Assembly (NCBI GenBank): GCA_027475525.1
Contig: JAMWFC010000011.1
Span: 63,183 to 127,182, forward strand
Origin: Macrolepiota albuminosa
Lineage: Eukaryota > Basidiomycota > Agaricomycetes > Agaricales > Agaricaceae
Direction: 5' to 3'
Length of the DNA: 64,000 bases
The notes beneath the pieces are model-generated. The model saw only the letters and a list, made by a program, of their open reading frames with translations, searched no databases and had not been told where the DNA came from. The translations under genes and the position numbers were made by a program. Positions 11,713-24,663 of this stretch are shown in pieces (positions within the stretch are counted from its first letter, which is position 1; each line of letters begins with the position of its first letter).

Positions 11713-14240
11713 ATGCATATGCTCTTCACACTGATTATTTGGGCTCTCTGTTTGGTCGCCACGGTCACACGTGCTGCATTGACTGCGTGTCCGAACACCG
11801 CCAATGCTGACTACGACTTCATCGTCGTCGGCGCTGGTGCTGGAGGTGGACCTCTTGCAGCCCGGCTTGCCGAGGCTGGATACTCAGGTAAATCTCTTAT
11901 GGTTTTATGATAGATATATTCTTAGTCTCCCGTACTGAATCGCTAACTTCTCCCTACACGCCAGTTCTCCTTGTGGATGCTTGCCATGACACGGTCAATG
12001 ACAACACAACGATCCCCGCTTTTTCCCTTCGATCACTTGAAGGTATTTAAGCTAGGCTAAATGTACATGTATCTGTCAAATTGTTCACCTAACATAATCC
12101 ATTATCTAGATCCACAAATTTTTCTCAATTACACCTATCAAGAATATCCTGCTGGTTTTTCTGCAACGAGAAATAACGATTGGTGCGCTTCCGCATACAT
12201 GGATCTGTAAAGCATGTTAAAGTTCTGGTATACCAGGTATCCTCGGGCTTGTGGGCTTGGAGGTTCAACAGTGAGTGATTTACTTGCACTTGATTAATGT
12301 TACCCTTATCCAACATCACTATGCTCTCAAGATCCATAATGCTATGGTCAACATGATTTCTGGTACTCGACAAGATTTCGATGGGCTGGCGACCACATTC
12401 AACGACCCGACGTGGTCGAGAAACAATATGCAAATGACTTATTTTAGCCGCATTGAGAAAAACCTTTACCTTGAACCTCACATTCTGTTTCCAGACCATG
12501 GTTTCGACGGGTGGCTGAAGACCAGTCTTCTTCCGTTAGATATTTTTGTTGCGAATCCTTTTTTTCTTGGTTGAGTCATTCTTGGTGTCCTTGAAAGCCT
12601 TCTTAACACTTTCATTCTTTAGATCTGCAGACTGCAGCATTTGTCACGTCTGAGTGGGACCCGTTGGCAGCCGGCCCTCCGATCCTAGACCTCAACAGCT
12701 TATCGGCGGACTCTGCGTTTGGCTTCAGTGCCCCCAGTTTTACTACTGACGAGCAACATATACGATCTTCCGTACGAGAGAGGCTAGCAACTGTTCTACA
12801 ATCCCAACCTGAGAAACTTCACCCGGCCTTGGATACCCTTGCCACGAAGATTCTTTTGTGTAACTCTAGCTCAACAGTGATGGCTTATGGCGTGCAAATA
12901 GCACCGGGGGCTGCTTTGCCTATTGCCGGAAAATTCAGCGGGAAGGTTACCCTCAACGTTCAAAACGTCACGGCCAGACATGAAGTTATCGTCAGTGCTG
13001 GTGTATTCCAGAGCCCTCAGCTTGTAAGTTAATATTTCATATACGGACATTGACCGTCACACCCGTCGTTGACTGGCATATGAATTTCGTTCAGTTGATG
13101 CTTTCCGGAATCGGTGACAAGGACCAACTCCAACAATTCGGTATTGAACCTGTAGTGCACCTCCCGGGCGTCGGTTCCAATTTACAGGGTGATCCATCCA
13201 TCGTACTGTGCCAGAATCTCTGAATCTTACATAATTGCTTCAGATCACGACGAGGTTGCCGTAAACTGGCTCTTAAAAGACAACTTTACCGTGTTCAATG
13301 GTTGTACGTTTCTTTCCAACCGCACAGAAGACCCTTGTCTCGCTTATTGGCTGGATCATAACCACGAGAATGGTTATGCCTTCGCTGGGATCATTAATTC
13401 TGTTATATCACAGTCTTCTTCGAGTCTGCCTGCACCTGATGTTCTTACATATTACGCTCCTGTTTTTTGGCGTGGTTTCTTCCGAGGTATCCTCCTGACG
13501 GTCCATCATCGATTGGAAGCCATCTTATCTTACTTTGAATAGGAGTACCACAGGAAGTGGCGGACATTCATAATGGCCTGACAGCGGTTGTCCTTAAAGG
13601 ACATCCTTCTTCAAGGGGTACTGTGAGATTAACAGGCTCTCACCCGCAAGACCCCTTGAATATTCAGAAGCTACACTTTCAGGCAGATGGTGGACCTACA
13701 GATATTGCCGCAATCCGCGAGGGTATAAAACGTGCCAGGAACCTTGTGTCACTGCCGCCAATTGACATCTTCGTGATGGAGGAAGTTGCTCCCGGACCTA
13801 ATGTGACAACGGACGATGAAATTGACAACTTTATCTTGAACCGTATCTTCGGTGAGTGCTTTTCCTAGACCCTTTTCTGCTGGCCTTTTCTAATGCTAGT
13901 CCCGGTGCGCTGCAGGTCATCACGCGTGCTGTACCAATGCCATCGGGCCAGATAATGGTAAGAAACTAACAAAAAAACCACTCGGATACCTTGAACTGAC
14001 GCAAGTCATCCATACAGATCCTAATGCAGTTCTGGATGGTAACTTCAAAGTGAGAGGGGTGAACAACCTCAGAGTCGTGGACCTTAGCTCCTGGCCCAAT
14101 GTTCCTGGTTTTTTCGTGACAACCCCTACCTACATGGCAAGTAGTTTTAGCCAAGGAACTCGAATATAAGGTACTGAACCCTCTTCCAGATCTCCGAAAA
14201 GGCAGCAGATGTCATCCTAGCTGCTGCACGAAATGCGTAG
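11713..14240 (+). CDS. secreted GMC (FAD-dependent) oxidoreductase, aryl-alcohol oxidase/choline dehydrogenase-like
   Basis: Twelve exons join in phase: 11713-11887, 11965-12042, 12110-12182, 12237-12270, 12332-12569, 12623-13023, 13095-13188, 13244-13486, 13543-13851, 13916-13957, 14018-14136, 14190-14240, giving 618 aa, a normal length for the family. An N-terminal signal peptide (LFTLIIWALCLVATVTRAA) is followed by the FAD dinucleotide-binding motif VVGAGAGGGPLAARL, the GMC signature around GLGGST/IHNAMVN, the second signature (SAGVFQSPQLLMLSGIG), GVGSNLQDH, and the C-terminal GHHACCT...DLSSWPNVPGFF region. The last intron uses a GC-AG splice site (ATG|GCAAGT at 14137). The first catalytic His is present in GHHACC; the usual second His/Asn position appears to be Phe. 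Likely an extracellular oxidase of alcohols or related compounds; the substrate is unknown. Confidence 0.88.
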
Positions 14241-14479
14241 CAATGGAGAAAGTCATGTATATGATTAATTCGTATTACGTTGCAATTGTATTTTTTCAAG
14301 TTGATTAAGACATATTTTCAGTGTTTGTTTATCTCTCCTGCATATAGAGGAATTCTGTCTCTCCATCGCGTACAGGGCCTTGAGCTATACTGGTACGGCT
14401 CGCTTCAATGCCCAACTGAAGAAGAGTATATCCTCATTGTTAATAACAGTAAGCCAGCCTCCTCTCATCTCAGTTGATA

Positions 14480-17400
14480 CTAGATGGCCACATCTCTGTT
14501 CTTATTCATTCTTTGCAAATGGAGAGACAGGCATCTCCTCCCAATTGGGATAGAACTCATGATACCATGATCCGTGAGGAATGCTGATCTGTCTCACTCA
14601 TCAAAGTTCCACTCCTCAAATAGAAGAGAGTTGTCTATTGCCTCAAGCATAAATAGAGAGAGATTTAGGTTGTTGAAGATCACATGGGATGAGCCAAGAT
14701 ATTGCTGATGTGTTTCAATTAGTAACACTGAATTAGCACAAGATATATCATTAATCTAGTGATTTAGAAGACTTTTTGTTAATATGTATTTTAGAAAGAA
14801 AAGAAATTGTTCTTGTTTTGTTACACCATCTACAATGAATATGTCTGTAAACCTATATGCTGTCTTTACTCTATAGGAGACATTTGACTGAGCTGATCAG
14901 TCTAAGGCTATGATTGATTCAAAGAGATAATAAGTATTAATTACATCATAGAAACTCTGTGATTCTAACATGTCAAAGCCTTTTCTTTGATCACATTGAA
15001 GAACAAACTGAAGCTGTCTTTCTCTTGTGGTCCAGCTTTAGATATTTGTGCTTTGAATAAGATAAAATCATGCTATTGTACACCTAGCTGAGTCACAACT
15101 TGAGAGGGCAGAATTATTGACTTCTTGGCAAGATATAAGAAGAGTAATCTGTTGAGCCATGTAAAGGGCAGATGAGCAAGCAAATTGCTACACATTATAC
15201 TTTTGTAGTTTGCTAGTAAGATTAGAGTTTTTTATTTAATATATTGTTGTCATAGAGACAGTTTTAAAAATTCTAGAAGGTATCTGATTCTGGTCAGTAT
15301 GAAATCTGATAAATTCTGCAGCCACTATTTCTTCTATCTATCAAATTCCAGTACTGATTGCTTGTTTCTACTCTCAAAAATTCTATCATAGATTTTATAG
15401 AAAAATCTTGGAAAAAGAAGCTATAAAATGCTCTCCATATTGATATTATCTATTTTTTGCTAAGAAGGGAGCATTGCACTTTAGAGTAGATATTATTCAG
15501 TTGACCTGTCAAGTTGCAGACACAATTTGTTGGATTTTTGAACTGATAATTTTTTTAAGGCATTAGAAGTCAGAGATTTTGAGTACTGGAAGTTCTGAGA
15601 TGGAGCTGAGTGAAGAATAGTCGAAAAAAATAAATATATAAGATTAAATTAATTGTCTCATGTGACTTCATAGAGTATATTTTCAGGCCAATAGTCTCAG
15701 ATTAGTGAGTCAATGTTGCTGCAAAAATTTATTAATTTATACCTTCTGCTTTTCTTAGAAAAGAGTGCTCAAGATGCATAGCACACCAATGGAATGGCAG
15801 GTAGAATTACAAGGTAGCAAGGATTTTCAGATATATTTAATACTAAATATGCTTGAATAGATTAATAGTCCATTCCAGAGATAAATTTGTTCAGCACTTC
15901 GATATAAGCAGTCAATATGCCTGTCTTAAAACAGGTGACCCAATTAAAAATAGCATAGTGTGATGAAGTGTCTGCAAATGACTTGAACATCTAGTATATC
16001 TCTCAAGCTCAGTCTGGTTGTACATTTTAAGCATTGATTATGTTCTATTGAAAAGTTGAAGTAAAGTAAGAGGTTCCTCATTGAGGTAGAATCTGGATTT
16101 GCTGAAGATGTTTCTATTGCAGACATGTTAACATTGCAGTCCTAGATAATGGTAAATCTCAAAAGTGCTTTGTTGCAAAGTTTTATAATTGTAGTCTAGA
16201 AACATTTGTATAATAGATGTTCCTTTTGTCTAAAATCTCAAGGTGCATATATAATAACTAAGCAGTGCAATATTGCCGCTTTGTTGTCTGTAAAAATCAG
16301 TAAATCACATACAATTACTCTTTCTGCAAGATGTTTAGAAATGAATGTTTTAGTAATAGAATATAAGTCTCTATAAATTTCTATTAGAAGACTTTATTTT
16401 TTTTTTATTCTGATGTTCTGTCAGTACTCCCAACCCATTTACCAGAGTATAGTCTGAGAGGTGAAATTGGATTAAAATTAGAACTGATGACTTTGTTTCT
16501 TGGAATGGAGAAATTTTTGGCTTTTTTCAATTAATCATGTTTATGGCTGCATTAATTTTTAAGTAATTTCAGCAGCTGTTAATATTGAAAAATAGCATGT
16601 TAAATGTTAGTTGCAAGGCCATTGTAATAGAAAGTGATACATAATATAAGAATCAAAAATAAAGTAGAAAACAAAAATAGAAATTAGTTTTAGAAAATAT
16701 TAAGACTATTAAAACTGCATTTGGAGACAAACAGAAAATGAAGAAAGCATCTGCCAAATTGAAGAAATTCATCTCAGAAGATAAGAAAGATGTGGCATCT
16801 CATGTGTTTTTATATCTCCATCAGCAATAAAGCTGACAATTCCACATCCTGAATGTGCAGAAAAAAATCTCAACTCTAAAATTTCTCCTTGTCTATCAGC
16901 TTTGTTTCTCTGTGTTGGCAGAGCCCTGCACATAGAATGGAAATGAATAAAGAAAAAAAATAGAAGAAATTAAAATAAAAAAGAAAGTATAAGTATACCT
17001 GAATAAGTTGCTTACTGACAAGTTATTAGAGAATATCTATTATCTCCTCTTCATTTTGCATCATTACCATGTTTTAGTCTGTCAGCATAGTACTTCTCTT
17101 CTTCTCCTAGCTTGCTAAAAACTGTCTAGTTTCAGAATTGTAATAAAGAGCAGTGGACTTATAATGTGCTTCTTCTTCTTGCTGTTTGGCTATGAAGATG
17201 CTAAACATAAGAGAGCTGAGAAAGCCATGGCCTGGAATGCAATAGTTCTGTTGTTTGCTTCTTTCACCTTTTTTTTAAGTCTTCAATTTTTTCTGCAAGG
17301 TCACAAACCTCCTGATTGCAATATTTGATTTCTTTTGAGGAGATTTGCTGCAACTAAGCTATCATCGGGACATGCTTTGCCTTTAGTTGCTTTTATTTGA

Positions 17401-18190
17401 GCATATAGAGCTCATTGTGAGCTTGTGCTTTTTCATTAGTTAGTCTTACAGTCTTTAGCATTGCTCTGAATATGCATTGATTTTGATAGTCTTGGCGCCT
17501 CTGTCTTTTGTCCATAAGAGCCATTTGTCCATAAGAGCCATTTGTTTTGCAAAAATGTCTATTGCATGTGCACATTGATTAGTTTTGTCCTCAAAGCTCT
17601 CATACTTTTTTTATCCAGATGCTAATGAGAGATCTTTCTTGATGAGGAGAACCTTTGCCATGAAGTTGGATATTCCTGCTGACTGAGATAGTAGAAATAT
17701 TAAGAATGACTTGAACAGAGATTGCATCCATTGAAAATAGGAAAAAGGTTCTCAAGTAATTTCTCTACAATTTCCTGGTTTTCCACCACAACACAATAGA
17801 CAATGCTATTTAACTCTGCTATCTGCTGACATACATACATGTCCATGTTTTGCTAGAGATTGGTGTCAGAAAATCTACTAAGTCTTATCCAAACTCTGAT
17901 CTGAATTCAACTTTTGTTGACTTTCCTTAAATTCAAACTCTCCTTTTTTATTTCAATTACATCACACTTTGTCATTGATTTCCCTTAATGTATACATATC
18001 TCAGACTTTCCTATTAATTAATACTCCTTATCTTCTTTTCTACTATTATATAAGTTCTATGTATTTGTTTACAAAAGTCAAGCAATCAACACAGTTGCTT
18101 TCACTCAAACTCTTAGCAATTCTCAGTTCTCTCAATCAAGAATTTCTCTGGTTTAATCTCATCTCTGACAATTGGTAAGTGTGCTCAATA
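14480..18190 (-). mobile_element. AT-rich decayed region, probably an old LINE-like element
   Basis: About 3.7 kb with no intact gene and strongly AT-biased sequence. On the minus strand a short stretch near 16265-16310 reads FTDNKAAILH, resembling the third acidic-site region of a LINE-type RNase H. Near 17393-17575 a minus-strand frame (IDIFAKQMALMDK..., Gln/Lys-rich) looks like a coiled, ORF1-type fragment and carries a small 17-bp tandem repeat. Everything else is shredded by stops. The picture fits an old non-LTR element degraded by C-to-T mutation, but no reverse transcriptase core could be picked out by eye. Confidence 0.35.
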
Positions 18191-19662
18191 TACAGTGACT
18201 CAAAAAAGTGTCTCAATATTTCATTGTTTTTGGAAGATGGCATTGCCATGTAAGATTGAAAGTACATAAAATTTTGTTCCTTTTTAGCTCTGCTCTAAAT
18301 GCAATTATAACATGATCCAGTGGCTTCGTAGAAGCTGATGTCACACTATCCCGGTGTTGACATGGGATGGGCTACCTGATGGATCGGAGACAAAGCCAAA
18401 AGAGTCGTAAGCAGAGGGTAGAGATAGAAGTCGGATTAGGTAGGGAAAATGTAACGTGCGTTGTAGGCATGAAATTCCGTTTGTCATAACACAACAAAAG
18501 TTTGTAGACCTGTGACGCAGATGTGCACCAGTAAGAAAAGAGAGTCGCCCAGAAACAGACAGGTCCCAGCAAGAGAGAGCAACAGTAGTATCGCAGTGAA
18601 CACAAAGATCAAGAGTACAAAAACCTGTCTATTCGTATGTTTTTCTTCTCTTTTATACTAATTATACACGTTCTCGAGATCTTCGATCTACCCCAGAATC
18701 TCCTGTCATCGTCGATCTCTCCCGGATTTTGTTTTCGACCGTCGGTTGGTCTCATAATGTCAAAACCTTTATTTCTTCTCCTTTTTCGATTGTCCAATCA
18801 TCTTTCAGATTACTTTTCGGTCCTTCGTACTTTCTTATTCCATCCATCCCTTCCCTTTATTTCTCGCGTGTTCCATGGTATCGCGTATATCCCCTCGTTA
18901 CCCAGCGACTCCGCACTTCATACCATTTCCATCTATGGGCCTCTTCACCCTACCACAGCGGATAGGGGGAAATATCTGGTGGTCTACAGGGTCCCTTCCA
19001 GCATTAAGGTTCACAGGATTTCTTTGAGCTGTCTGGTAAAAAAATTCGGCGCACTCCTATTTAACCTTCTTACTATTTACTATGAGTTTGAATCCTGCGG
19101 ATAGTTGCGACTGGGCGTCAATGACGTCACACCAACACCGAGAAGAGCCTCGTTCCCACGGCCGTCTCAAAACGAGCCTGCAGACTGCTTATTGTTGCTT
19201 ACAAAAATTCTGATAATGTCGCAACAAGCATGCGAGGGTTCGCACCGGTTTCATCTCAAGATCTAGGTAGATGCAACATACTTTCGGTTACGTCAATGCT
19301 CGCTGGTTCAATTGTATGTTGTCTTCAAACTTGCGAATGCCATTATCAGAACACTCAGTTATCTGCATCATACGGGAGGATATTGTAGGTCTCTATCAAG
19401 TTCCGAGATAGGTCCCTTGTGGTCCGTGGGTGACACTGTGAAAAACGGTCTTTATCGGTTGTCGACTTGATCCTAATCATCTTCGACCTCCTGATCATTG
19501 TCGCGGCACACCATCGGCACGTCGCATGTAATATAACCCCGCGTGGCAAAAGTAACCGAAGGTGTCAATCTTGGGAAGATTTGGTCAATTCAATTTTAAC
19601 AAGGCATATAAGGTCAATCGATATCACCTCGACTTTCATCTTCTTATCTAGACTCACGAAAT
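18191..19662. other. gene-less region with repeat fragments
   Basis: It starts with a transposon-end-like stretch (GTGACTCAAAAAAGTGTCTC near 18198) with no partner found. A palindromic motif related to those at 6269 and 6341 lies in opposite orientation at 18736. Plus-strand open frames here (18637-19104) are Phe/Leu/Ser-rich with no family pattern. A CATATAAGG box at 19605-19613 may serve the aldo/keto reductase gene. Confidence 0.35.
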
Positions 19663-21447
19663 ATGGCCGCAGCAAGAGCAGAGAAGCCCAAGTCTAGGAT
19701 CCCTTACGGTGCGTTTTACTCTTGTCTTCCCACTGCACTATGATATTACGAGATACTGATTCACTATCTAGTCTGTCTCGGCAACTCTGGTCTGAAAGTG
19801 TCCAAGATCATCCTTGGGACCATGCAGTATGGTGACCCAGAATGGCAGCACTGGGTCCTTGGAGAGGAAGAAGCACTCAAGCATATCAAATTTGCGTTCG
19901 TATTTCATGTCGTTCTTGCTGAAAAGTGCTAACGAGATTTGTAATATTCGAAGGTACGAAGCAGGCATCCAGACATTTGATACTGCGAACGTATACTCAA
20001 ACGGTCTCTCGGAAATTATCCTTGGGAAAGCCATCAAACAGCTGCAACTCCCACGTGAAGAGATTGTCATTCTCACCAAGGTTTGTCTGTATCTGTACTG
20101 CCTTCAAAGGCAGCATTTACTGGACCACACAGGTGCACGGCACGGTCGCACACGAATATAGAACTAACTTTGTGGCCTCTGGTGCGAAACCCGACGAGAA
20201 TGGGTATGTTAACCAACATGGGTTAAGTCGGAAGGTTCGGACTTTTCTGTTTCTATATTTCTATCTCCATTTTTTTGATGCATTGGGATCAAGCACATCT
20301 TTGACTCGGTACAAGCCAGTCTCAAACGTCTTGGAGTGGATTATATTGATATGTTACAATGTAGGTTTATTCATGCTGATATCACTCCGTATATTGACCT
20401 CTTCACGCTAAGGCCACCGATTTGATTATGAAACACCTATCGAAGAGACTGTGCGTATTCCTTACTCGTCATGTAGACCAGTACTGATTGTATTGAAAAC
20501 AGATGCAAGCTCTCCACGACGTTGTAAAGGCTGGGTATGTGCGCTATATCGGCATGAGCTCGTGCCATGCCTATCAGTGTATGCCCTTTGCTCCTTCTTC
20601 TTCTCCTTCCACTCATCATGGTCACTCGTTGTACAGTTCATCACATGCAAAGTACGTATCTTACTATATTTACCCATGAACACACCGACTGGTCAATTTA
20701 TTTGTTCGATAGACTACGCAATCACACACAACCTCACACCGTTTATATCTATGCAGAATCATCATAGTCTGTTGTACCGCGAAGAAGAGAGGGAGATGTT
20801 TCCTACACTTAAAGTACTTCTCTACATCCATTTTCTGCTAATTCTTTCCCCCCACTATCAATTTACTGTCTCGTTACTGTTTCATTCACACCATACATAG
20901 TTATTTGGGGTCGGTACGATCCCTTGGTCTCCACTCGCACGTGGACTCCTGACACGTCCGTTGGAAGAGCAGACTAAGCGCGGAGAGACGGATTGGTGCG
21001 TCGTTTATTCTAACTTATACTTCCTCATTCCGTCCATCTTCTGAATCTACTTCGCCGAAAGGTTCATCAAAAGATATATCAAAGCGGCAGGGACACCTGA
21101 GATTTTGAAGCGGTACAATACATACTGTTTCGTTCTTTCACTCACCTTGAACTAACTCTGTTGCTTCTAAAGAGTCCAAGATCTTGCAACAAAGAAAGCT
21201 CTTTCAATGGCACAGATTTCCGTCTTGTGGTCCCTTTCGAAAGACGGTGTCACTGCACCAATTGTAGGTACTACAAGTCTAAAAAATCTGGAGGAACTTA
21301 TTGGTAAGTCTGACCACATTCGTTTGATGTGGGATAGACTCTTATAGGCCTCACTGATTAGCGGTGGCGGATATGAAATTAACACAGGAAGAAATGAAGT
21401 ATTTGGAGGAACCTTATGTTGCGCAGGATGTCGCTGGACATTTATAA
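19663..21447 (+). CDS. aldo/keto reductase
   Basis: Thirteen exons in phase: 19663-19708, 19772-19895, 19954-20080, 20133-20234, 20294-20360, 20413-20450, 20503-20578, 20637-20651, 20713-20813, 20901-20995, 21062-21112, 21173-21303, 21362-21447; 352 aa. Exon 8 is only 15 nt. One donor is weak (GTTCGT at 19896) but is required by phase and family sequence. The catalytic tetrad is visible: Asp and Tyr in GIQTFDTANVYSNG, Lys in EEIVILTK, His in DYIDMLQCHRFD. Later landmarks are GYVRYIGMSSC, NLTPFISMQNHHSLLYREEE, GTIPWSPLARG and the NADP-binding end PIVGTTSLKNLEELI. Family knowledge: a cytosolic NADPH-dependent reductase of aldehydes or ketones, of the type often called versicolorin-reductase-like or YakC-like. 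No biosynthetic cluster is seen around it. Confidence 0.88.
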
Positions 21448-22245
21448 ACTGTTCAAATTGTATAGCTATTTTGTGTTGTTGTGCAATACTCCGATTTGGA
21501 TTCTGAGGTGGATGGGAGGAGAGACAACAATAAGGCAGTCTGAAGTGGAAGATTGGCAGCATGCAATTAATAATTTTATGGAAACCAATAATCAAGTTAG
21601 TTCCTGTACTTACACCGCCGTCGAACATTTCCTTTTTGGGAATACCTCTGGCCTTAGGCTGCGCCATAAGCCACAACACTCAACGATCGGTATTTGTTAT
21701 TCTTTGCGGACAAACCTTAATTATTTTTTCTACTTATTATAGTGTACAAATTTTTGTCACCCTCAGTCGACCGCATTGCACGGTGTCACTGAGGGTGAGT
21801 ATAGCTTACTTCTACACTTAATTTACGTATCGACTCACACATTCTGTAGGCATAAACTCTGTTTAATCTACAGTTCCTGGAGTGACACATTTAGACTGTT
21901 TTTTTTTTAAATTAAGACCCAGAAAGTGCTGTGGGATATATCTCAATGAACAGCCTTATCAAAGCCTTGAAGAGTTTCATGACAACCATGAGAAGGCTAC
22001 AGCTTGTCAGGTTGCGAGAATTGCTGGCAATGGACCTAGTTTAAACATGATCTGTGAAAATGTCAGGGAGAGGATGATCCTGCATTCGATATACATCAGA
22101 CACTCCTCGTTACCGCAAATGTGCAACAAGCCAAGGGCTGGATACTTAATCGCTTAATCAAAATGATGGTCGATTTGTGCTCCCGGATCATAACTACATC
22201 CTTGACCACGTTTCCACCTCGTGGTGTGAACGCTTCCTCGTAGCC
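21448..22245. other. gene-less region with copia-LTR-like hairpin
   Basis: Holds the inverted pair CACCCTCAGT (21759-21768) and ACTGAGGGTG (21789-21798), matching hairpins at 23660 and 61911. A plus-strand frame at 21882-22157 has no recognisable family. The segment probably contains a short LTR fragment plus the promoter of the BTB gene. Confidence 0.35.
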
Positions 22246-23214
22246 ATGAGTCCTGAACTCCCGTCTCGCAGCGAATACTGGTACGATGACGGCTCCATCA
22301 TACTCGTTGTGGGGGATACAGCATTTCGTGTTCACAAGTCGATTCTGAGCCAGCATTCGGATGTTTTTGCAGATCTGTTCACCATTCCAGAGCCCCCTAA
22401 GAATGAATCAGACTTCGTGGATGGCTGCTCTGTGGTTCATTTGCAGGATGATTTGAAAGATTTCACGGAAGTCATAAAGGCAATCTATCAACCGTTGTAA
22501 GTGGTTGACCTTGATCCCATAGATCTCATACACCTCACACATTACCTGCGGTACAGTTACTTTGACGCACTGCCTCAGGATGCCGACTTGCGTAAGCTTC
22601 TCGGATTCATCTCTGGCATTCTCAGGATCAGTACAAAGTACAACTTGGCCAGAATACGCCAAAAATGCATCGACATTCTGCGTGACAAATTCCCCACTAC
22701 TCTCTACGGATGCGACCAACTGGTATCCTCGGGATACCAGTACAACGCAACGACCGTTGTCAGTGCCATCCCTCTCGCGCGCGAGACCAACGTCCCTGAA
22801 GTTCTTCCATGGGCATTCTACATTTCTACCAACATTGAAATTGACACCCTCCTTGCGGATCCGGTCCTCTCCTGGCGAGACAAAGCGCTCTGTCTAGCCG
22901 GAAAATCGCAGCTATGGGAACGCCAGAAGGAGGATACGCACCGATTCCTATTTGATTTCGCGAAGGCGCCGGACTGCCGACATGGGTGTAGCTTGCGATT
23001 GCAGCAGATGACATGGAGGCATATGGAGGAGCTGAGGAAGAGACCTCACCCGTTGCACGAGTATGATAACTGGGATACACTAGGGGTTTGTACATCTTGC
23101 TTACAGCGCGTGCAGGATCAGCACGCCAGAGGGCGAGAGAAGGTGTGGAATGATCTACCAAAGATCTTTCGTCTCGGGACCTGGGATGAGATTCACGAGG
23201 AGCAGAATCGATGA
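22246..23214 (+). CDS. BTB/POZ domain protein
   Basis: Two exons, 22246-22496 and 22557-23214, with a 60-nt intron (GTAAGT...GTACAG), encode 302 aa. The apparent stop just after 22496 is intronic. The BTB domain spans about residues 12-120: GDTAFRVHKSILSQHSDVF, then VVHLQDDLKDFTEVIKAIY and, across the splice, YFDALP followed by LLGFISGILRISTKYN. The C-terminal half has a conserved GVCTSCLQRVQDQHARGREKVWNDLPKIF-type segment (two Cys of a C-X2-C) that is common in the expanded BTB families of mushrooms. BTB domains mediate dimerisation and Cullin-3 or repressor recruitment; no kelch, zinc-finger or MATH partner domain is present, so the role is unknown. Confidence 0.85.
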
Positions 23215-24399
23215 TGAAATTCTAGTTGCAACATTGTATGGGTAAGGCCTCCATCAGCAAGGCAGGTGTCTCTAGAGTAGCTCTTAACAGAACTACATAG
23301 TATTGTAGCATCATAGTGAACATCCCAATGATATAGTGCTAGGCTCTCTACATAGTGACAGAGGTCTTGTTCATAGCATGTCATAGTGCATGCCAGTCTC
23401 TTTGTAGTGACACTGAAAAATACATATTACTGTCAAGAGTTTCCATCTCCATAGATCTGGCTTCATGTTCAATATATTTAGCTTTACACATTGTAGTGCT
23501 ATAGAAAGAGTTAATATGTATAGCTGTTGGAGGTGGATTGTGGAGGTGCACGTATACGTGACAGTGCTGCTGCCACAGAGGGAAACATGAATTAGGAAAT
23601 GATGGAACTGTATACATAGTTGGGAAGTGTTTTTTCGTGTTGGATCTGGAACTGGTAACACCTCAGTCATTGACATACCCGACTGAGGTGAGCCACACAT
23701 ACTATACTATTTGATACACTAGTGTTAACATGCATAGTCTTTCTGTGTCTAACAGGTACCTATACTAATACAGTCGTTGACATACCCGACTGAGTCTTTC
23801 TGTGTCTAACAGGTTATTGGCCCCATGCTACTCAGTGACCTTCACAATTCAGACAACCAAATTTTTTTTTAGTAGCTGACCCCAACTCCAAGCACTGTTA
23901 TGGCTCTGAACCTGACCCTGACCCTGTTTATTCCTTGCCACTCACCACCACATGCTTGAGTCAGGAAGGAGACACATAAAGGAAGAGATGATAAGACATG
24001 GGAAAGAGGAGTGGAAAAACAGTGGAAAAGGGTTTAGCTGGGGAAGCAGGAAAACCATGTGCACCAAGCACCAAGAAACATGAATACTGGTGCCCAGCCC
24101 TGGAGAACTCAATAAGCTGGGCATCTAGACTCACTGAACACAATGACAAACAGTTACCATGCAAATACATGCTAGTCCATGCATGAGGAGAGAGAATATA
24201 AAAGGACAAGATTTTGAGGAAGTGAGGCAAGCAGTTGACTTGCCACAGCTTGGAGTCCTCAGAGTTTTGCATTATCTGGAGCCCATCATGAGGGCTTTTG
24301 TTCCACAACCAATCAATTTGTCAGACCTCTATTTGGAGTCCAATCACCTAAAAGAAACAATTAGTTTTGCCCCACCAGGTTTCTGGCCTGGTACACCTA
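23215..24399. repeat. LTR/leader fragments of a Ty1/copia-like family
   Basis: No gene. The inverted pair ACCTCAGTC (23660-23668) and GACTGAGGT (23681-23689) and the following CTAACAGGTTATTGG block (about 23800) resemble sequence just upstream of the copia gag at 62.3 kb. The part at 24050-24260 (CTGGTGCCCAGCCCTGG, a TATAAAAGG box, then GGCAAGCAGTTG) resembles 61215-61400. The two stretches therefore appear to be diverged LTRs or leaders of related elements. Confidence 0.45.
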
Positions 24400-24663
24400 C
24401 ACTGGCTCAAAAAACTGCACCAATGTTTGGCCTTTTTGGAAAGATTCACATGGTGTACAACAATTACATAAGCAAAAAATTGTAGAAAATCACATGACAT
24501 ACAACTGCATCCTGGCTTCATAATAATGTATAGATCATGTGATTTGGAGAAGAACTTGCTTATTAATAAACCAAACAATATTCAATTATTGAGGCAGTTT
24601 TTTGACCTACTCTAATTTACTCTAATTTTCATATCTAGTACTTGGTATGGCCTCCATTTGCCT

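Noticed and set aside
12208..12210. TAA stop in the GMC oxidoreductase
   Set aside because: It lies inside a 54-nt intron (12183-12236); splicing rejoins NNDW to YPRACGLGGST in frame.
13189..13243. Apparent frameshift in the GMC gene
   Set aside because: The stretch is a 55-nt intron; removing it rebuilds the family motif GVGSNLQDH.
18637..19104. Plus-strand ORF of 155 codons
   Set aside because: Phe/Leu/Ser-rich with no motif or splice context, in repeat-like sequence.
22497..22556. Stop codon splitting the BTB gene into two ORFs
   Set aside because: GTAAGT...GTACAG is an intron; the spliced product reads straight across into YFDALP.
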